16,423 nt of DNA from an uncultured Anaerolineales bacterium (GCA_937952305.1 CALFZO010000126.1:1-16423); one strand, 5' to 3'. Counted from the stretch's first letter, positions 5,815 through 12,943 are shown. A program made the numbers and translations. Notes: generated from the letters alone by a model not told the origin.

Positions 5815-6273
5815 CTACCTAGCGGAGCCGGCGCTCCGGTCCAAAACGTCCCGAGGCAGTCCGGTGATAGGCCCTAAGAGCCAGCCGATGGCGGCACCGA
5901 GCGCCAGGAACCGGGGCACGTTCAGGCCCGCGCCGATCAGGTGATAGAGGGAAAGGTGGTCGGCATCGACCACGAGCGAAAACACCTCGATGACGCCCAT
6001 GACGAGGAAGGTCAGAAGCATGGCCTTGGAGATGGGTCTTCCGCCCGGGACGCGATCCTGAAAGCGCAGCAGCAGACCGCTGACGCAGCCCGCCAGGATC
6101 AGGCCCCCGACCAACGCGGCGGCGGTCATGGGCCAGTAGGGAATGGAAAAGGCAGCCCGGTACGCGGCCGCGATGGGGGTCAGCGAGATGGCGAAATTGG
6201 CCGTCCAGAAGGCCAGGCCGCCCGCCAACGTCATCAAGGTTGCCGCGCGCCAGGACGAAGTCGTGCGAGTCAT
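5815..6273 (-). CDS. Four-TM hypothetical membrane protein, first gene of operon
   Basis: ATG at 6273 with GGAGC about eight bases upstream. The 152-residue product has four hydrophobic helices: about 12-32 (L-M-T-L-A-G-G-L-A-F-W-T-A-N-F-A-I-S-L), 47-69, 84-103 and 113-135. There is a polar loop R-F-Q-D-R-V-P-G-G-R-P-I-S-K and a hydrophilic C-terminus. No signal peptide cleavage site is apparent beyond the first helix. No family is recognised. The stop (5815-5817) touches the start region of the next gene, so it is co-transcribed with the small soluble protein and the DUF4386 genes. It is preceded by the 3' end of the LAL regulator, 164 bases away, a gap that may hold the operon's own promoter. 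Confidence 0.8.
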   Translation of the reverse strand: MTRTTSSWRAATLMTLAGGLAFWTANFAISLTPIAAAYRAAFSIPYWPMTAAALVGGLILAGCVSGLLLRFQDRVPGGRPISKAMLLTFLVMGVIEVFSLVVDADHLSLYHLIGAGLNVPRFLALGAAIGWLLGPITGLPRDVLDRSAGSAR

Positions 6274-6437
6274 GTCGGTCTGCTCCGATCGCGTGACGAG
6301 CCTGCCGGGCGAGCAGGTGAACCGAACCCGCGCCTCGCCCGACCTAGAAACACTATGCCTCGGTTCAGGCGCGGTCGCTAGACACTTCGGTGTGGGCCGG
6401 GGTGTTGTTTTGTGGGGGACGCTGCGGTGGGGGACGA
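6274..6437. promoter_or_regulatory. Gap between LAL regulator and membrane operon, with direct repeats
   Basis: This 164-base gap holds two copies of GTGGGGGACG (6412-6421 and 6427-6436, plus strand), 15 bases apart start to start, directly after the regulator's stop. It also holds ACAC-TTCG-GTGT (a 4-bp stem with a TTCG loop, near 6382) and CCTGC/GCAGG (6301-6317). No convincing -35/-10 pair for the downstream operon was found. The repeats could be regulator sites, but the evidence is only their position. Confidence 0.35.
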
Positions 6438-9173
6438 CTAAATCAGGCCGAGCGCGCGGGCGCGGGCGACGGCCTCGGTGCGCCGCTGGACCTGCAGCTT
6501 TTCGAAGATCCGGCGGTTATGGCCCTTGACGGTGTCGAGGGCGAGGCAGAGCCGCTCGCCGATCGCGTGGTTCGTGAGGCCCTGGGCGATCAGCTGGAGG
6601 ACCTCCAGCTCGCGCGGGCTCAAGGGCTCCACCAGCGGCGAGTGAGGCTCACGCGGAGATCCGTCTTTCAGCATCGGCGGCTCGGCGCCGAAGGCTGCCA
6701 GCAGCCCACCGGTGTAGTCCGGCAGGATGCCTCGGGCACGGGCTTCACGCAGCAACTGCTCCAGGCCCGGGCCCTCGTCGATGAACAACCGGGCGTAGCC
6801 TTCCGGCTCGGCGAGCGCCAGGGCGCGCTGCAGCGGGACGAGGGCGTCCGGCAGTGCGCCCTGCGCGTGATGGGCCAGGGCCTGCAGCGCCAGGATCTCG
6901 ATGACGGTGCCAATCCGCGAGCCGGCCTCGGCGGCCTTGAGCAGGCGGTCCAACAGGCCAAGGGCTTCCGCGAGGGACGCGCGATTGCCGTGGCCGCGGG
7001 CCAGCAGGATACGCGCCAGGGTGATGTGCTCGAACTCGCGGAGGTAGGTCAGCTCATCGTCGACGGTCAGCCCTTGCGCGCTGGCCCAGCGCAGCGCTTC
7101 GTTCAGGCGGCCGTGGGCAGCCCACAGCCGCGCCCGGCGCGCCGCGATCGGGCGCACGTTTGGTGAGAAGTTGCCGTCAAAGACGCGCTCAGCTTCGTCG
7201 AGCAGCGCCAGCGCGCTGTCCGGATCGCCACGCGCCGCACGGAGGTGCGCCAGCGCCGCGCGCCAACGATAGGGGTTCTGCGGCAGGGCGGCTAGTTCGC
7301 CCAGGGCCTGGCTCGTGAGCAGGCACTGCTCGGCGGCCTCCAGGTCGTTGTGCTCATAGTGAAGCGCCGCCAGGCCGACGTGCATGTCCGCTGCGCCCTG
7401 CCGGACCCGGCTCCCCGGCTGCGTCGCCCACCCCAGACCCTGTTCGTAAGTGGCCCGGGCGTCGCGCAAACGGCCCAGCCCGATCTGGATATCCGCCAGC
7501 GTGATGGCGCCCCCGATCGCCGGGGAGTGATAGCCGGCGAGGCGCAAGTCCGCCAGGCCTTCGCCCGTCATGCGCGCTGCCGTTTCGAGATCGCCCACGG
7601 TCCAGGCGGCCAGGCCCAACTGCGTGGCCGCCCCGCCCCGCGTCAGCCGGTCGTCCTCGGCGGCGTGATCGCGCGCCCGCCGGGCGTAGGCTGCCGCCGC
7701 GGTGACGTCGCCGCGCGCCAGGGCCTGTCCGGCCTGGATCAGCGGCACCCGGCCCGGCAGCCGGCGGAATTCGTCTTCATCGACAACGACCATCCCCGCC
7801 GGCCGCGCGTGTTCAGGCGCGGCCGCCGCTGTCTCCAGCCAGCGTTCCGCATCACTCAACCGCTGCGCCACGCTCCCCATCTCGCCACAGGCCATGGACG
7901 TCAGGGCGTAGCCAGTGCTGAGCACAGGCCGGGTGCGGACCAGTTCGTCGGGCAGCATCTTGAGCCAGCTCAACAGCAGCGTGAACTGGCGGCTGCGGCT
8001 GATGTCTGGGAGGGCCAACTCGATCAGGTCCGCGGCCCGCGCCAGATCCCCGGCGGCCAGGGCATGGCGGATCGCGCCGGGCCGCTCACCGCTGTGCTCG
8101 TACCATGCGCTGGCCCGCCGATGCAGGGCCGCGACCCGCCCGGGCTGCGACTCGTTGAGATGCGTTTGCAGGACGTCGGCGAAGAGCTGGTGATAGCGAT
8201 ACCACTGACGCGTGTCGTCGAGCGGGACGAGGAACAGGTTGCTGCGCTCCAGGCTGTTCAGCTTTTCCTTGGCATCATTCCGGCCCGTCACGGCATCGCA
8301 CAGCGGAGCGCACAGCCGATCGAGGAGGCAGGTCTCCAACAGGAAGCCGCGGGTCTGTTCAGGCAGTTGCCCGATGACTTCAGCGGCCAGATAGTCCAGG
8401 ACGAAGCGATGGCTGCCTGCGAAGGCCTGAATGAAACTCGCGGCGTCATCCCGGCCCTGCATCGAGAGCGCGGCCAGCTGCAAGCCGGCGATCCAGCCTT
8501 CGGTGCGGGCCTCCAGGGCGGCCACGTCCCGTTCGGCCAGCGTCACTCCCATGACCCGCTGCAGAAACTCGGCGGCCTCGGTCGACGTGAAGCGCAGCTC
8601 GGCGGCGCGCAGTTCAATCAGCTGGCCGCGAGCGCGCAGCCGGGCCAGCGGCAGCGCCGGATCTTCGCGGGTGGCGATGACCAGGTGCAGGCCCGGCGGC
8701 TGATGCTCGAGCAAAAAAGCGACGGCCCCATCCACCGCTCTGGAGTCGAGCCGGTGATAGTCGTCCAGCACGAGGGCGAATGAACCCTCGCACGCCGCGA
8801 TAGCGTTGACCAGCGCCGTCAGGGCCGCGTTGGCGGGCTGAGGTTGGAGGTCCTGGAGCGCGGCCGCCAGGCCCTGGCCGATGGCCGCGTCGATGGTCTG
8901 CAGGGCGGAAACCAGGTAGACCAAGAAGCGCTGCAGGTCGCTGTCTTCTTCATCCAGCGACAGCCAGGCGACGGGGATCTTCGGCCGCCGGCGCGCACAG
9001 GCGGCGGCCCATTCGCTGAGCAGCGTCGTCTTGCCGCTGCCCGCCGGGGCCGAGATCACGGTCAGCGGGCGCCCGAGGCCGTCGTCCAGGCGCGTCATCA
9101 GGCGCGGCCGCCGGACGACCTGCGGCCGGCTCGGGGGGATATGGAGTTTCGTGGTCAGCACGGGCGTGGACAT
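6438..9173 (-). CDS. LuxR-family LAL/MalT-type ATP-dependent transcriptional regulator
   Basis: The 911-residue product has the full MalT/LAL plan. The N-terminal T-T-K-L-H-I-P-P-S-R is followed by Walker A A-P-A-G-S-G-K-T-T (42-50) and Walker B F-A-L-V-L-D-D-Y-H (132-140). Next come T-R-x-D-P-A-L-P-L-A-R-L-R-A-R (T-R-E-D here), the 'E-G-W-I-A-G-L-Q-L-A-A-L-S' block and 'Y-R-Y-H-Q-L-F-A-D-V-L'. A long helical-repeat (TPR-like) middle spans about 370-840, and a LuxR HTH lies at about 849-911 (L-S-P-R-E-L-E-V-L-Q-L-I-A-Q-G, then V-K-G-H-N-R-R-I-F-E-K-L). Such proteins bind ATP and an inducer, oligomerise and activate promoters. ATG at 9173 has only a weak GGACGG upstream. It lies just before the DUF4386 operon on the same strand, the most likely target. 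The inducer is unknown. Confidence 0.95.
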   Translation of the reverse strand: MSTPVLTTKLHIPPSRPQVVRRPRLMTRLDDGLGRPLTVISAPAGSGKTTLLSEWAAACARRRPKIPVAWLSLDEEDSDLQRFLVYLVSALQTIDAAIGQGLAAALQDLQPQPANAALTALVNAIAACEGSFALVLDDYHRLDSRAVDGAVAFLLEHQPPGLHLVIATREDPALPLARLRARGQLIELRAAELRFTSTEAAEFLQRVMGVTLAERDVAALEARTEGWIAGLQLAALSMQGRDDAASFIQAFAGSHRFVLDYLAAEVIGQLPEQTRGFLLETCLLDRLCAPLCDAVTGRNDAKEKLNSLERSNLFLVPLDDTRQWYRYHQLFADVLQTHLNESQPGRVAALHRRASAWYEHSGERPGAIRHALAAGDLARAADLIELALPDISRSRQFTLLLSWLKMLPDELVRTRPVLSTGYALTSMACGEMGSVAQRLSDAERWLETAAAAPEHARPAGMVVVDEDEFRRLPGRVPLIQAGQALARGDVTAAAAYARRARDHAAEDDRLTRGGAATQLGLAAWTVGDLETAARMTGEGLADLRLAGYHSPAIGGAITLADIQIGLGRLRDARATYEQGLGWATQPGSRVRQGAADMHVGLAALHYEHNDLEAAEQCLLTSQALGELAALPQNPYRWRAALAHLRAARGDPDSALALLDEAERVFDGNFSPNVRPIAARRARLWAAHGRLNEALRWASAQGLTVDDELTYLREFEHITLARILLARGHGNRASLAEALGLLDRLLKAAEAGSRIGTVIEILALQALAHHAQGALPDALVPLQRALALAEPEGYARLFIDEGPGLEQLLREARARGILPDYTGGLLAAFGAEPPMLKDGSPREPHSPLVEPLSPRELEVLQLIAQGLTNHAIGERLCLALDTVKGHNRRIFEKLQVQRRTEAVARARALGLI

Positions 9174-9216
9174 CGCACCGTCCGTTCGTTCGTCCCAGCA
9201 CGCAACGCCGGCCGGG

Positions 9217-9222
9217 ATTGTA
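9217..9222 (-). promoter_or_regulatory. Possible -10 box of the LAL regulator
   Basis: TACAAT on the minus strand, about 44 bases before the regulator start. No good -35 is seen at 16-18 bases, so this is a weak call. Confidence 0.25.
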
Positions 9223-9312
9223 ACTGAGGCCGCGACATCACCCCGAGCGGTGCCGCTCCCCCGCCGGTCCTGAAACCGCCCGCCGATCGAGCGTGCCCGG
9301 CGCGGCCGCCGC

Positions 9313-9450
9313 TCAGGGCAGATAGCCAGTCGTGATGACCAGGGTCTCCACCCGGTCGTCGTGGAGCGTGTAGAGCGCCATGAACGAGCCGTTCGGGGCG
9401 CCCTGCCAGGCGGGCTCGTCGAATTGATACGACTGCTGACATTGTAGCAA
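9313..9450 (-). pseudogene. Possible gene fragment between regulator and toxin-antitoxin pair
   Basis: A minus-strand frame ending at TGA 9313-9315 reads Q-S-Y-Q-F-D-E-P-A-W-Q-G-A-P-N-G-S-F-M-A-L-Y-T-L-H-D-D-R-V-E-T-L-V-I-T-T-G-Y-L-P. It looks like the strand-rich end of a folded protein rather than a random GC-rich frame. It is open only to a TAG at 9505-9507 and has no ribosome binding site; the only start is a poor TTG at 9450. It may be the 3' remnant of a lost gene. No family is recognised. The rest of 9174-9312 shows nothing beyond the -10-like box. Confidence 0.3.
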
Positions 9451-9495
9451 AGCCGGCCCTGGAGCGCCGGGCAGCTGAGCGTTGGGATGGGGCTG

Positions 9496-9504
9496 TGCTA
9501 CAAT
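9496..9504 (+). promoter_or_regulatory. Extended -10 promoter of the toxin-antitoxin operon
   Basis: TGC-TACAAT is an extended -10 element 43 bases before the antitoxin start. No clear -35 is seen. An inverted copy (ATTGTAGCA, 9441-9449) points the other way, so a divergent promoter pair is possible. Confidence 0.45.
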
Positions 9505-9510
9505 CTATCG

Positions 9511-9534
9511 ATGTGTACACAAATGAGTACACAT
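9511..9534. promoter_or_regulatory. Palindromic operator of the toxin-antitoxin operon
   Basis: ATGTGTAC (9511-9518) and GTACACAT (9527-9534) form a perfect 8-bp inverted repeat with an 8-base spacer, right after the -10 box and before the ribosome binding site. Antitoxins of this class repress their own promoter through such palindromes, so autoregulation is likely. Confidence 0.65.
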
Positions 9535-9546
9535 TGGAGAGCGGCC

Positions 9547-9810
9547 ATGCCGAAATCGGTGGGAGTCCGTGAACTGAAGACCAAGACGAGCCGAGTCCTG
9601 AAACGGGTGCGCGAGAAGCGCGAGATCGTGGATATCACCTATCGCGGGCAGGTGATCGCCCGCATCGTGCCGGTGGTCTCGCCGGCTGAGACCGCGGACC
9701 TGACGCGGGCCGTATGGGCCGACATTGATCGCCTGGCGCAGGAGATTGGCCGGCGCTGGCCGGCGGGCCAAACCGCCGCGGCGGCTGTTGCTGAGGGCCG
9801 TCGCGGATGA
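9547..9810 (+). CDS. Antitoxin, Phd/YefM (VapB-like) family
   Basis: ATG at 9547 with GGAGAG (9536-9541) upstream; an upstream in-frame ATG at 9487 would read through the operator and is rejected. The 87-residue product begins K-S-V-G-V-R-E-L-K-T-K-T-S-R-V-L-K-R-V-R-E-K-R-E-I-V-D-I-T-Y-R-G-Q-V-I-A-R-I-V-P-V. This is the Phd/YefM DNA-binding fold: 'v-R-E-L...s-x-x-L-x-x-V' followed by 'x-I-T-x-r-G-x-p-v-A-x-l-x-P'. The C-terminal part (A-D-L-T-R-A-V-W-A-D-I-D-R-L-A-Q-E-I) is the toxin-neutralising tail. It would bind the operator at 9511-9534 and block the PIN toxin. Its stop overlaps the toxin start by four bases (ATGA). Confidence 0.92.
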   Translation: MPKSVGVRELKTKTSRVLKRVREKREIVDITYRGQVIARIVPVVSPAETADLTRAVWADIDRLAQEIGRRWPAGQTAAAAVAEGRRG

Positions 9811-10220
9811 GCGATGTGGTTGTCGATGCCAGCGTCTGGGTGAGCCGGCTGGTCGCGGGCGATGTCCACCATGGCCGCTGCCAGGCCTGGGGCCAGACGC
9901 AGTCCGAGCAAGGCGGCCTGCTGATCGCGCCCGTCCTGGTCCTAGCCGAGATTGCGGGCGCCATCTCTCGACGAACCGGCCAGCCGGAACTGGCCGAAGC
10001 GGCGGTGGCGCAGGTCCAGCGGCTGCCCGGGCTCCGCCTGGTACCACTGGACGCCAATCTGGCGAAGCTGGCGGCCGGCCTGGCGGGCCGGCACAGCCTG
10101 CGCGGAGCAGACGCCGTCTACGTGGCGGCCGCGCAGCGGCTCCAGGTGCCGCTGGTGACGCTGGACGACGAGCAACTGCGGCGGGGCCGGGCGGTCGTGA
10201 CGACCCTTGAGCCAGGCTGA
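9807..10220 (+). CDS. vapC: VapC-type PIN-domain toxin (ribonuclease)
   Basis: The 137-residue product is a complete PIN domain. The acidic residues that hold Mg2+ are in place: Asp7 in V-V-V-D-A-S-V-W-V, Glu48 in L-V-L-A-E-I-A-G-A-I, Asp102 in L-R-G-A-D-A-V-Y-V-A-A-A, and Asp120 (with Asp121) in V-T-L-D-D-E-Q-L. VapC toxins cut structured RNA such as tRNA or rRNA and slow growth when freed from the antitoxin. The start at 9807 overlaps the antitoxin stop, giving coupled translation and one operon. Length is typical, nothing appears broken, and a terminator follows about 55 bases later. The exact RNA target cannot be read from sequence. Confidence 0.93.
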   Translation: MSDVVVDASVWVSRLVAGDVHHGRCQAWGQTQSEQGGLLIAPVLVLAEIAGAISRRTGQPELAEAAVAQVQRLPGLRLVPLDANLAKLAAGLAGRHSLRGADAVYVAAAQRLQVPLVTLDDEQLRRGRAVVTTLEPG

Positions 10221-10273
10221 TCGGCTGCAGACCACATCAGGACTCATTCCGCAATCCGCTTCCCAAGTGAATG

Positions 10274-10300
10274 TGCCCCAACCTCAACTGGGGCATTTCT
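10274..10300 (+). terminator. Intrinsic terminator after the toxin gene
   Basis: TGCCCCA (10274-10280) and TGGGGCA (10289-10295) form a 7-bp stem with an 8-base loop, followed by TTTCTGCATT. The T-tract is short, so efficiency is uncertain. Confidence 0.65.
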
Positions 10301-10321
10301 GCATTAAACGCTACTTGGCTA

Positions 10322-10483
10322 TTGACAGCGGTGATTTCTAGTGTAATCTGAAACAAACATGTTTTCCTGGTTTACTTGTTGATTACCGGACAGAAAAGTA
10401 GTGTTATTGTTGTTGTTTTTCGGCGAGAGCGCTAAATTCCTGAAAAATATGAAATAAACATTCTGACTCCATTCACAAAGACC
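10322..10483 (+). promoter_or_regulatory. AT-rich control region upstream of the ArsR-type regulator
   Basis: A stretch of about 160 bases is much richer in A/T than anything else in the window. It begins with a perfect TTGACA (10322-10327) and, 16 bases on, a weak TAATCT; a second pair is TTGTTG - 17 - TAAATT near 10410-10438. It contains the palindrome AAACATGTTT (10355-10364) and GTAATC/GATTAC (10343-10348 / 10381-10386) flanking it. It probably carries the regulator promoter and operator sites; the exact promoter is not settled. Confidence 0.5.
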
Positions 10484-11416
10484 ATGGATCACGGCAAGAC
10501 ACTTCACATTGATGTCAGTCAGCCCAGTGACAAGGCCCTGAATACCCTAAAGGCGCTGGCCTCCGAGCCGCGCCTGCGCATCCTGGCCTTGTTGGGCGCC
10601 GAGACTCGTTCCGTCAACCAGCTGGCGCAGCTCCTGGATATCCCTATCTCCACGGCTGCGATGCATATCAAGGAACTGGAAGATGCCGAGTTGATTCACA
10701 CCGAGATGCAGCCGGCCAGCCGGGGCCAGCAGAAGTCCTGCTCACGCCGGTTTGATCAAGTGCTGCTCAAATTGCCGCCGCTGGAACGGGCAGAGGGCAA
10801 AGCCCTCGAGATCACCATGCCGATCGGAGCCTATGTGCGCTTTGAGGTCGCCCCGACCTGTGGCCTGGCTTCGGAACAAGCCCTGATCGGCACCATCGAC
10901 GATCCGGTCAGCTTTTTTGAGCCGGAGCGCGTCAACGCCCAGATTCTCTGGTTCCGGCAAGGGTTCGTCGAATACCAGTTCCCTTATCGGCTGCCGGCCA
11001 CCCTTCGGCCGCAGAGCCTGCAGCTGCGCATGGAGGTCTGCTCCGAAGCACCGACGCACAACGAGCAGTGGCCGTCCGACATCACGGTTTGGATCAACGG
11101 CGTCGAGGTCGGCACCTGGACCAGCCGCGGCGATTTCGGCGGGACGCGCGGCGCCCTGACGCCCGCCTGGTGGCTGGACGTCGACACGCAGTATGGCCAG
11201 TTGAAACGCTGGGAGGTGAACGGCACCGGCACGTTCGTCGATGGCCTGCAAGTCTCTGACGTGAAATTGGATGAGCTGCAACTGGGCAAACTCCCGGCCA
11301 CCACCGTCCGCATCGGCGTCAAGCCGGACGCCGAGCACATCGGCGGCCTGAACCTGTTCGGCCGCAAGTTCGGGAACTACCCGGAAGACCTGATTCTTAG
11401 AATCACTTACGCCTAA
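10484..11416 (+). CDS. ArsR-type HTH regulator with large C-terminal sensor domain
   Basis: Residues about 16-95 form a winged HTH of the ArsR type: L-K-A-L-A-S-E-P-R-L-R-I-L-A-L-L-G, then S-V-N-Q-L-A-Q-L-L-D-I-P-I-S-T-A-A-M-H-I-K-E-L-E-D-A-E-L. Residues 105-310 are a beta-rich domain with V-W-I-N-G-V-E-V-G-T-W-T-S-x-G-D-F-G-G near 202-220, T-P-A-W-W, T-Q-Y-G-Q-L-K and V-R-I-G-V-K-P-D-A-E-H-I-G-G-L-N-L-F-G-R-K-F-G-N-Y. I recall this pairing from Bacillota and Chloroflexota regulators beside sugar ABC transporters and glycosidases. The domain probably binds a sugar, not a metal, as no ArsR metal-binding cysteine pair is seen. The ribosome binding site is weak. It likely controls the downstream transporter and GH2 genes. 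Confidence 0.88.
   Translation: MDHGKTLHIDVSQPSDKALNTLKALASEPRLRILALLGAETRSVNQLAQLLDIPISTAAMHIKELEDAELIHTEMQPASRGQQKSCSRRFDQVLLKLPPLERAEGKALEITMPIGAYVRFEVAPTCGLASEQALIGTIDDPVSFFEPERVNAQILWFRQGFVEYQFPYRLPATLRPQSLQLRMEVCSEAPTHNEQWPSDITVWINGVEVGTWTSRGDFGGTRGALTPAWWLDVDTQYGQLKRWEVNGTGTFVDGLQVSDVKLDELQLGKLPATTVRIGVKPDAEHIGGLNLFGRKFGNYPEDLILRITYA
11391..11405. promoter_or_regulatory. Perfect palindrome at the end of the regulator gene
   Basis: TGATTCT-T-AGAATCA has 7-bp arms around one central base and overlaps the last codons of the regulator, about 150 bases before the solute-binding protein start. It could be an operator for the transport genes, or chance. Confidence 0.35.
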
Positions 11417-11557
11417 GCCCGCGCCAATCGGATCAGCCGCGGCCTGGTGCCGCAGGAGGTGCGACTCGCCCCGCGACCGCCGCTCATTTCATGTTCCTTA
11501 ACGCCGGTGGACGGCAGCCCACATCCCCATCGTCATCGATCGTATCTGGAGGACGCC

Positions 11558-12916
11558 ATGTCACATTCGCTCACACCCCCCAAACTATCCCGCCGCACCT
11601 TGCTCAAGCTGCTGGGCTACGGCGCCGCCGGCGCCACTTTGGCCGCCTGCGCCCCGCCGGCGACCCCGGCCCCGACGGCCGCGCCGGCCGCGGCCACGCC
11701 CGTCCCCGAGGGCGAGATCGTGATCTGGGATCGGTCGGGCGACCTGTTCCAGGTCTTTGACGCCACGATCGCGTCATTCAACAAGAAGTACCCGAAGATC
11801 ACGGTCCGGCATGAGGCCGTGGATATCAACGCCAAGCTCGCCACTACCCTGGCGGCGGGCGTCGATGTGCCGGATGGCACGTTCATTGAGGATGTGAATA
11901 TCCCGACCCTGGCCGACTACTTCACCGACATCACGGACTGGATTCAGCCTTACACCCAGGCGATCGTCCCGTTCAAATTGCGCGTCAACACCGTCGCCGG
12001 GCGGGTCATCGGCATCCCGTTCGACATCGATCCGGCCCTGCTTTACTATCGCCAGGATCTGCTGGAGCAGGCCGGCGTGGACCCGGCGGCCATTGCGACG
12101 TACGACGACCTGATCACGGCCGCCCAAACCATCCAGGCTAAGCTGGGCGCAGACCGGAAGCCCATCCACATCGAACGGGCCGCCTGGGCCATCCCACTGC
12201 AACTGGAGATGTTCGCCAACCAGCAGGGCGCCAGCTTGGTGAATGAAAAGGGCGAGCTGCAGCTGGACGGCGAGCCGTATCGCCGCGCGCTCACCTGGGT
12301 CAAGAATGTCCTGGACAGTGGTGTCGGGAGCGTCCAGGAATACTTCTCGCCGGGCGATATCCAGGCCATCGACACCGATCAGGTGGCCTTCTACCCCTGG
12401 GCGATCTGGTTCGTCTACGGCCCCGAGAATCTGTTCAAGGAGAGCAAGGGCCAGTGGCGCGCCATGCCGCTGCCGGCCTGGACCGCGGGCGGCGCGCGCG
12501 GCGCCAACATGGGCGGCTCGTCCTTCGCGATTCCGAAGCAGGGCAAGAACAAGAACCCGCAGTTGGCCTGGCTGTTCTACGAACACCTGATGCTCAGCCC
12601 GGAGGGTTACAAAGCCGTCTACGGGCCCAATCAAATCTACCCGGGCGGCCTCAGCACTTCCCTGCCGGCCTACACCCCCGCCCATGCCGAGAAGCTATTT
12701 GAAAACCCCAAAGGCCTGGGCGACCAGAATCTCTGGGAAATGGCCGTCTCCACGGTCAAGGATATCCCGGCTAACTATTTCTACGCTCCGTGGTATGGTC
12801 AGGCGGCCGAGATCATCGCCGCCAACGTCCAACGGATGCAGGACGGGCAGGTGACGCCGGACGAGGCCATCGCGGCCTCCGCCGCTGACATCACGACCCG
12901 GATCATCAACCGCTAG
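11558..12916 (+). CDS. Sugar ABC transporter substrate-binding lipoprotein (family 1)
   Basis: ATG at 11558 with GGAGG (11549-11553) is the right start; the open frame runs on upstream without coding character. The 452-residue protein begins with an S-R-R-T-L-L-K-L-L-G twin-arginine-like signal, then a lipobox L-A-A-C with lipidated Cys31. A Pro/Ala/Thr linker (to about 52) tethers it outside the membrane. The mature part is a family 1 solute-binding protein: E-I-V-I-W-D-R near 54, G-R-V-I-G-I-P-F-D-I-D-P-A-L-L-Y-Y-R-Q-D-L-L-E-Q-A-G-V-D near 147-175, G-S-S-F-A-I-P-K-Q near 321-330 and A-W-L-F-Y-E-H-L-M. It captures the sugar and passes it to the permeases at 13022-14850. The sugar is unknown; an oligosaccharide fits the GH2 neighbour. 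Confidence 0.95.
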   Translation: MSHSLTPPKLSRRTLLKLLGYGAAGATLAACAPPATPAPTAAPAAATPVPEGEIVIWDRSGDLFQVFDATIASFNKKYPKITVRHEAVDINAKLATTLAAGVDVPDGTFIEDVNIPTLADYFTDITDWIQPYTQAIVPFKLRVNTVAGRVIGIPFDIDPALLYYRQDLLEQAGVDPAAIATYDDLITAAQTIQAKLGADRKPIHIERAAWAIPLQLEMFANQQGASLVNEKGELQLDGEPYRRALTWVKNVLDSGVGSVQEYFSPGDIQAIDTDQVAFYPWAIWFVYGPENLFKESKGQWRAMPLPAWTAGGARGANMGGSSFAIPKQGKNKNPQLAWLFYEHLMLSPEGYKAVYGPNQIYPGGLSTSLPAYTPAHAEKLFENPKGLGDQNLWEMAVSTVKDIPANYFYAPWYGQAAEIIAANVQRMQDGQVTPDEAIAASAADITTRIINR

Positions 12917-12921
12917 GCGTC

Positions 12922-12940
12922 CGATTACACTCGATTACAC
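12922..12940 (+). repeat. Tandem direct repeat after the binding-protein gene
   Basis: CGATTACAC occurs twice at 12922-12930 and 12932-12940, a 10-base period. Its complement core GTGTAATC also appears at 10341-10348 in the regulator promoter region, so it could be a shared protein site. Confidence 0.4.
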
Positions 12941-12943
12941 CCC

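Noticed and set aside
7350..8783. Plus-strand open frame of 477 codons
   Set aside because: It lies wholly opposite the LAL regulator; its composition (Arg/Gln/Gly-rich) is that of an antisense shadow.
9487..9546. Longer antitoxin start at 9487
   Set aside because: It would place the promoter -10 and the operator palindrome inside the coding region; the ATG at 9547 has the ribosome binding site and starts the Phd-like fold.
11447..11557. Longer start for the solute-binding protein
   Set aside because: It would bury the signal peptide 37 residues inside; GGAGG sits before the ATG at 11558.
11774..12685. Minus-strand open frame of 303 codons
   Set aside because: It is antisense to the solute-binding protein; no start signal or family features.
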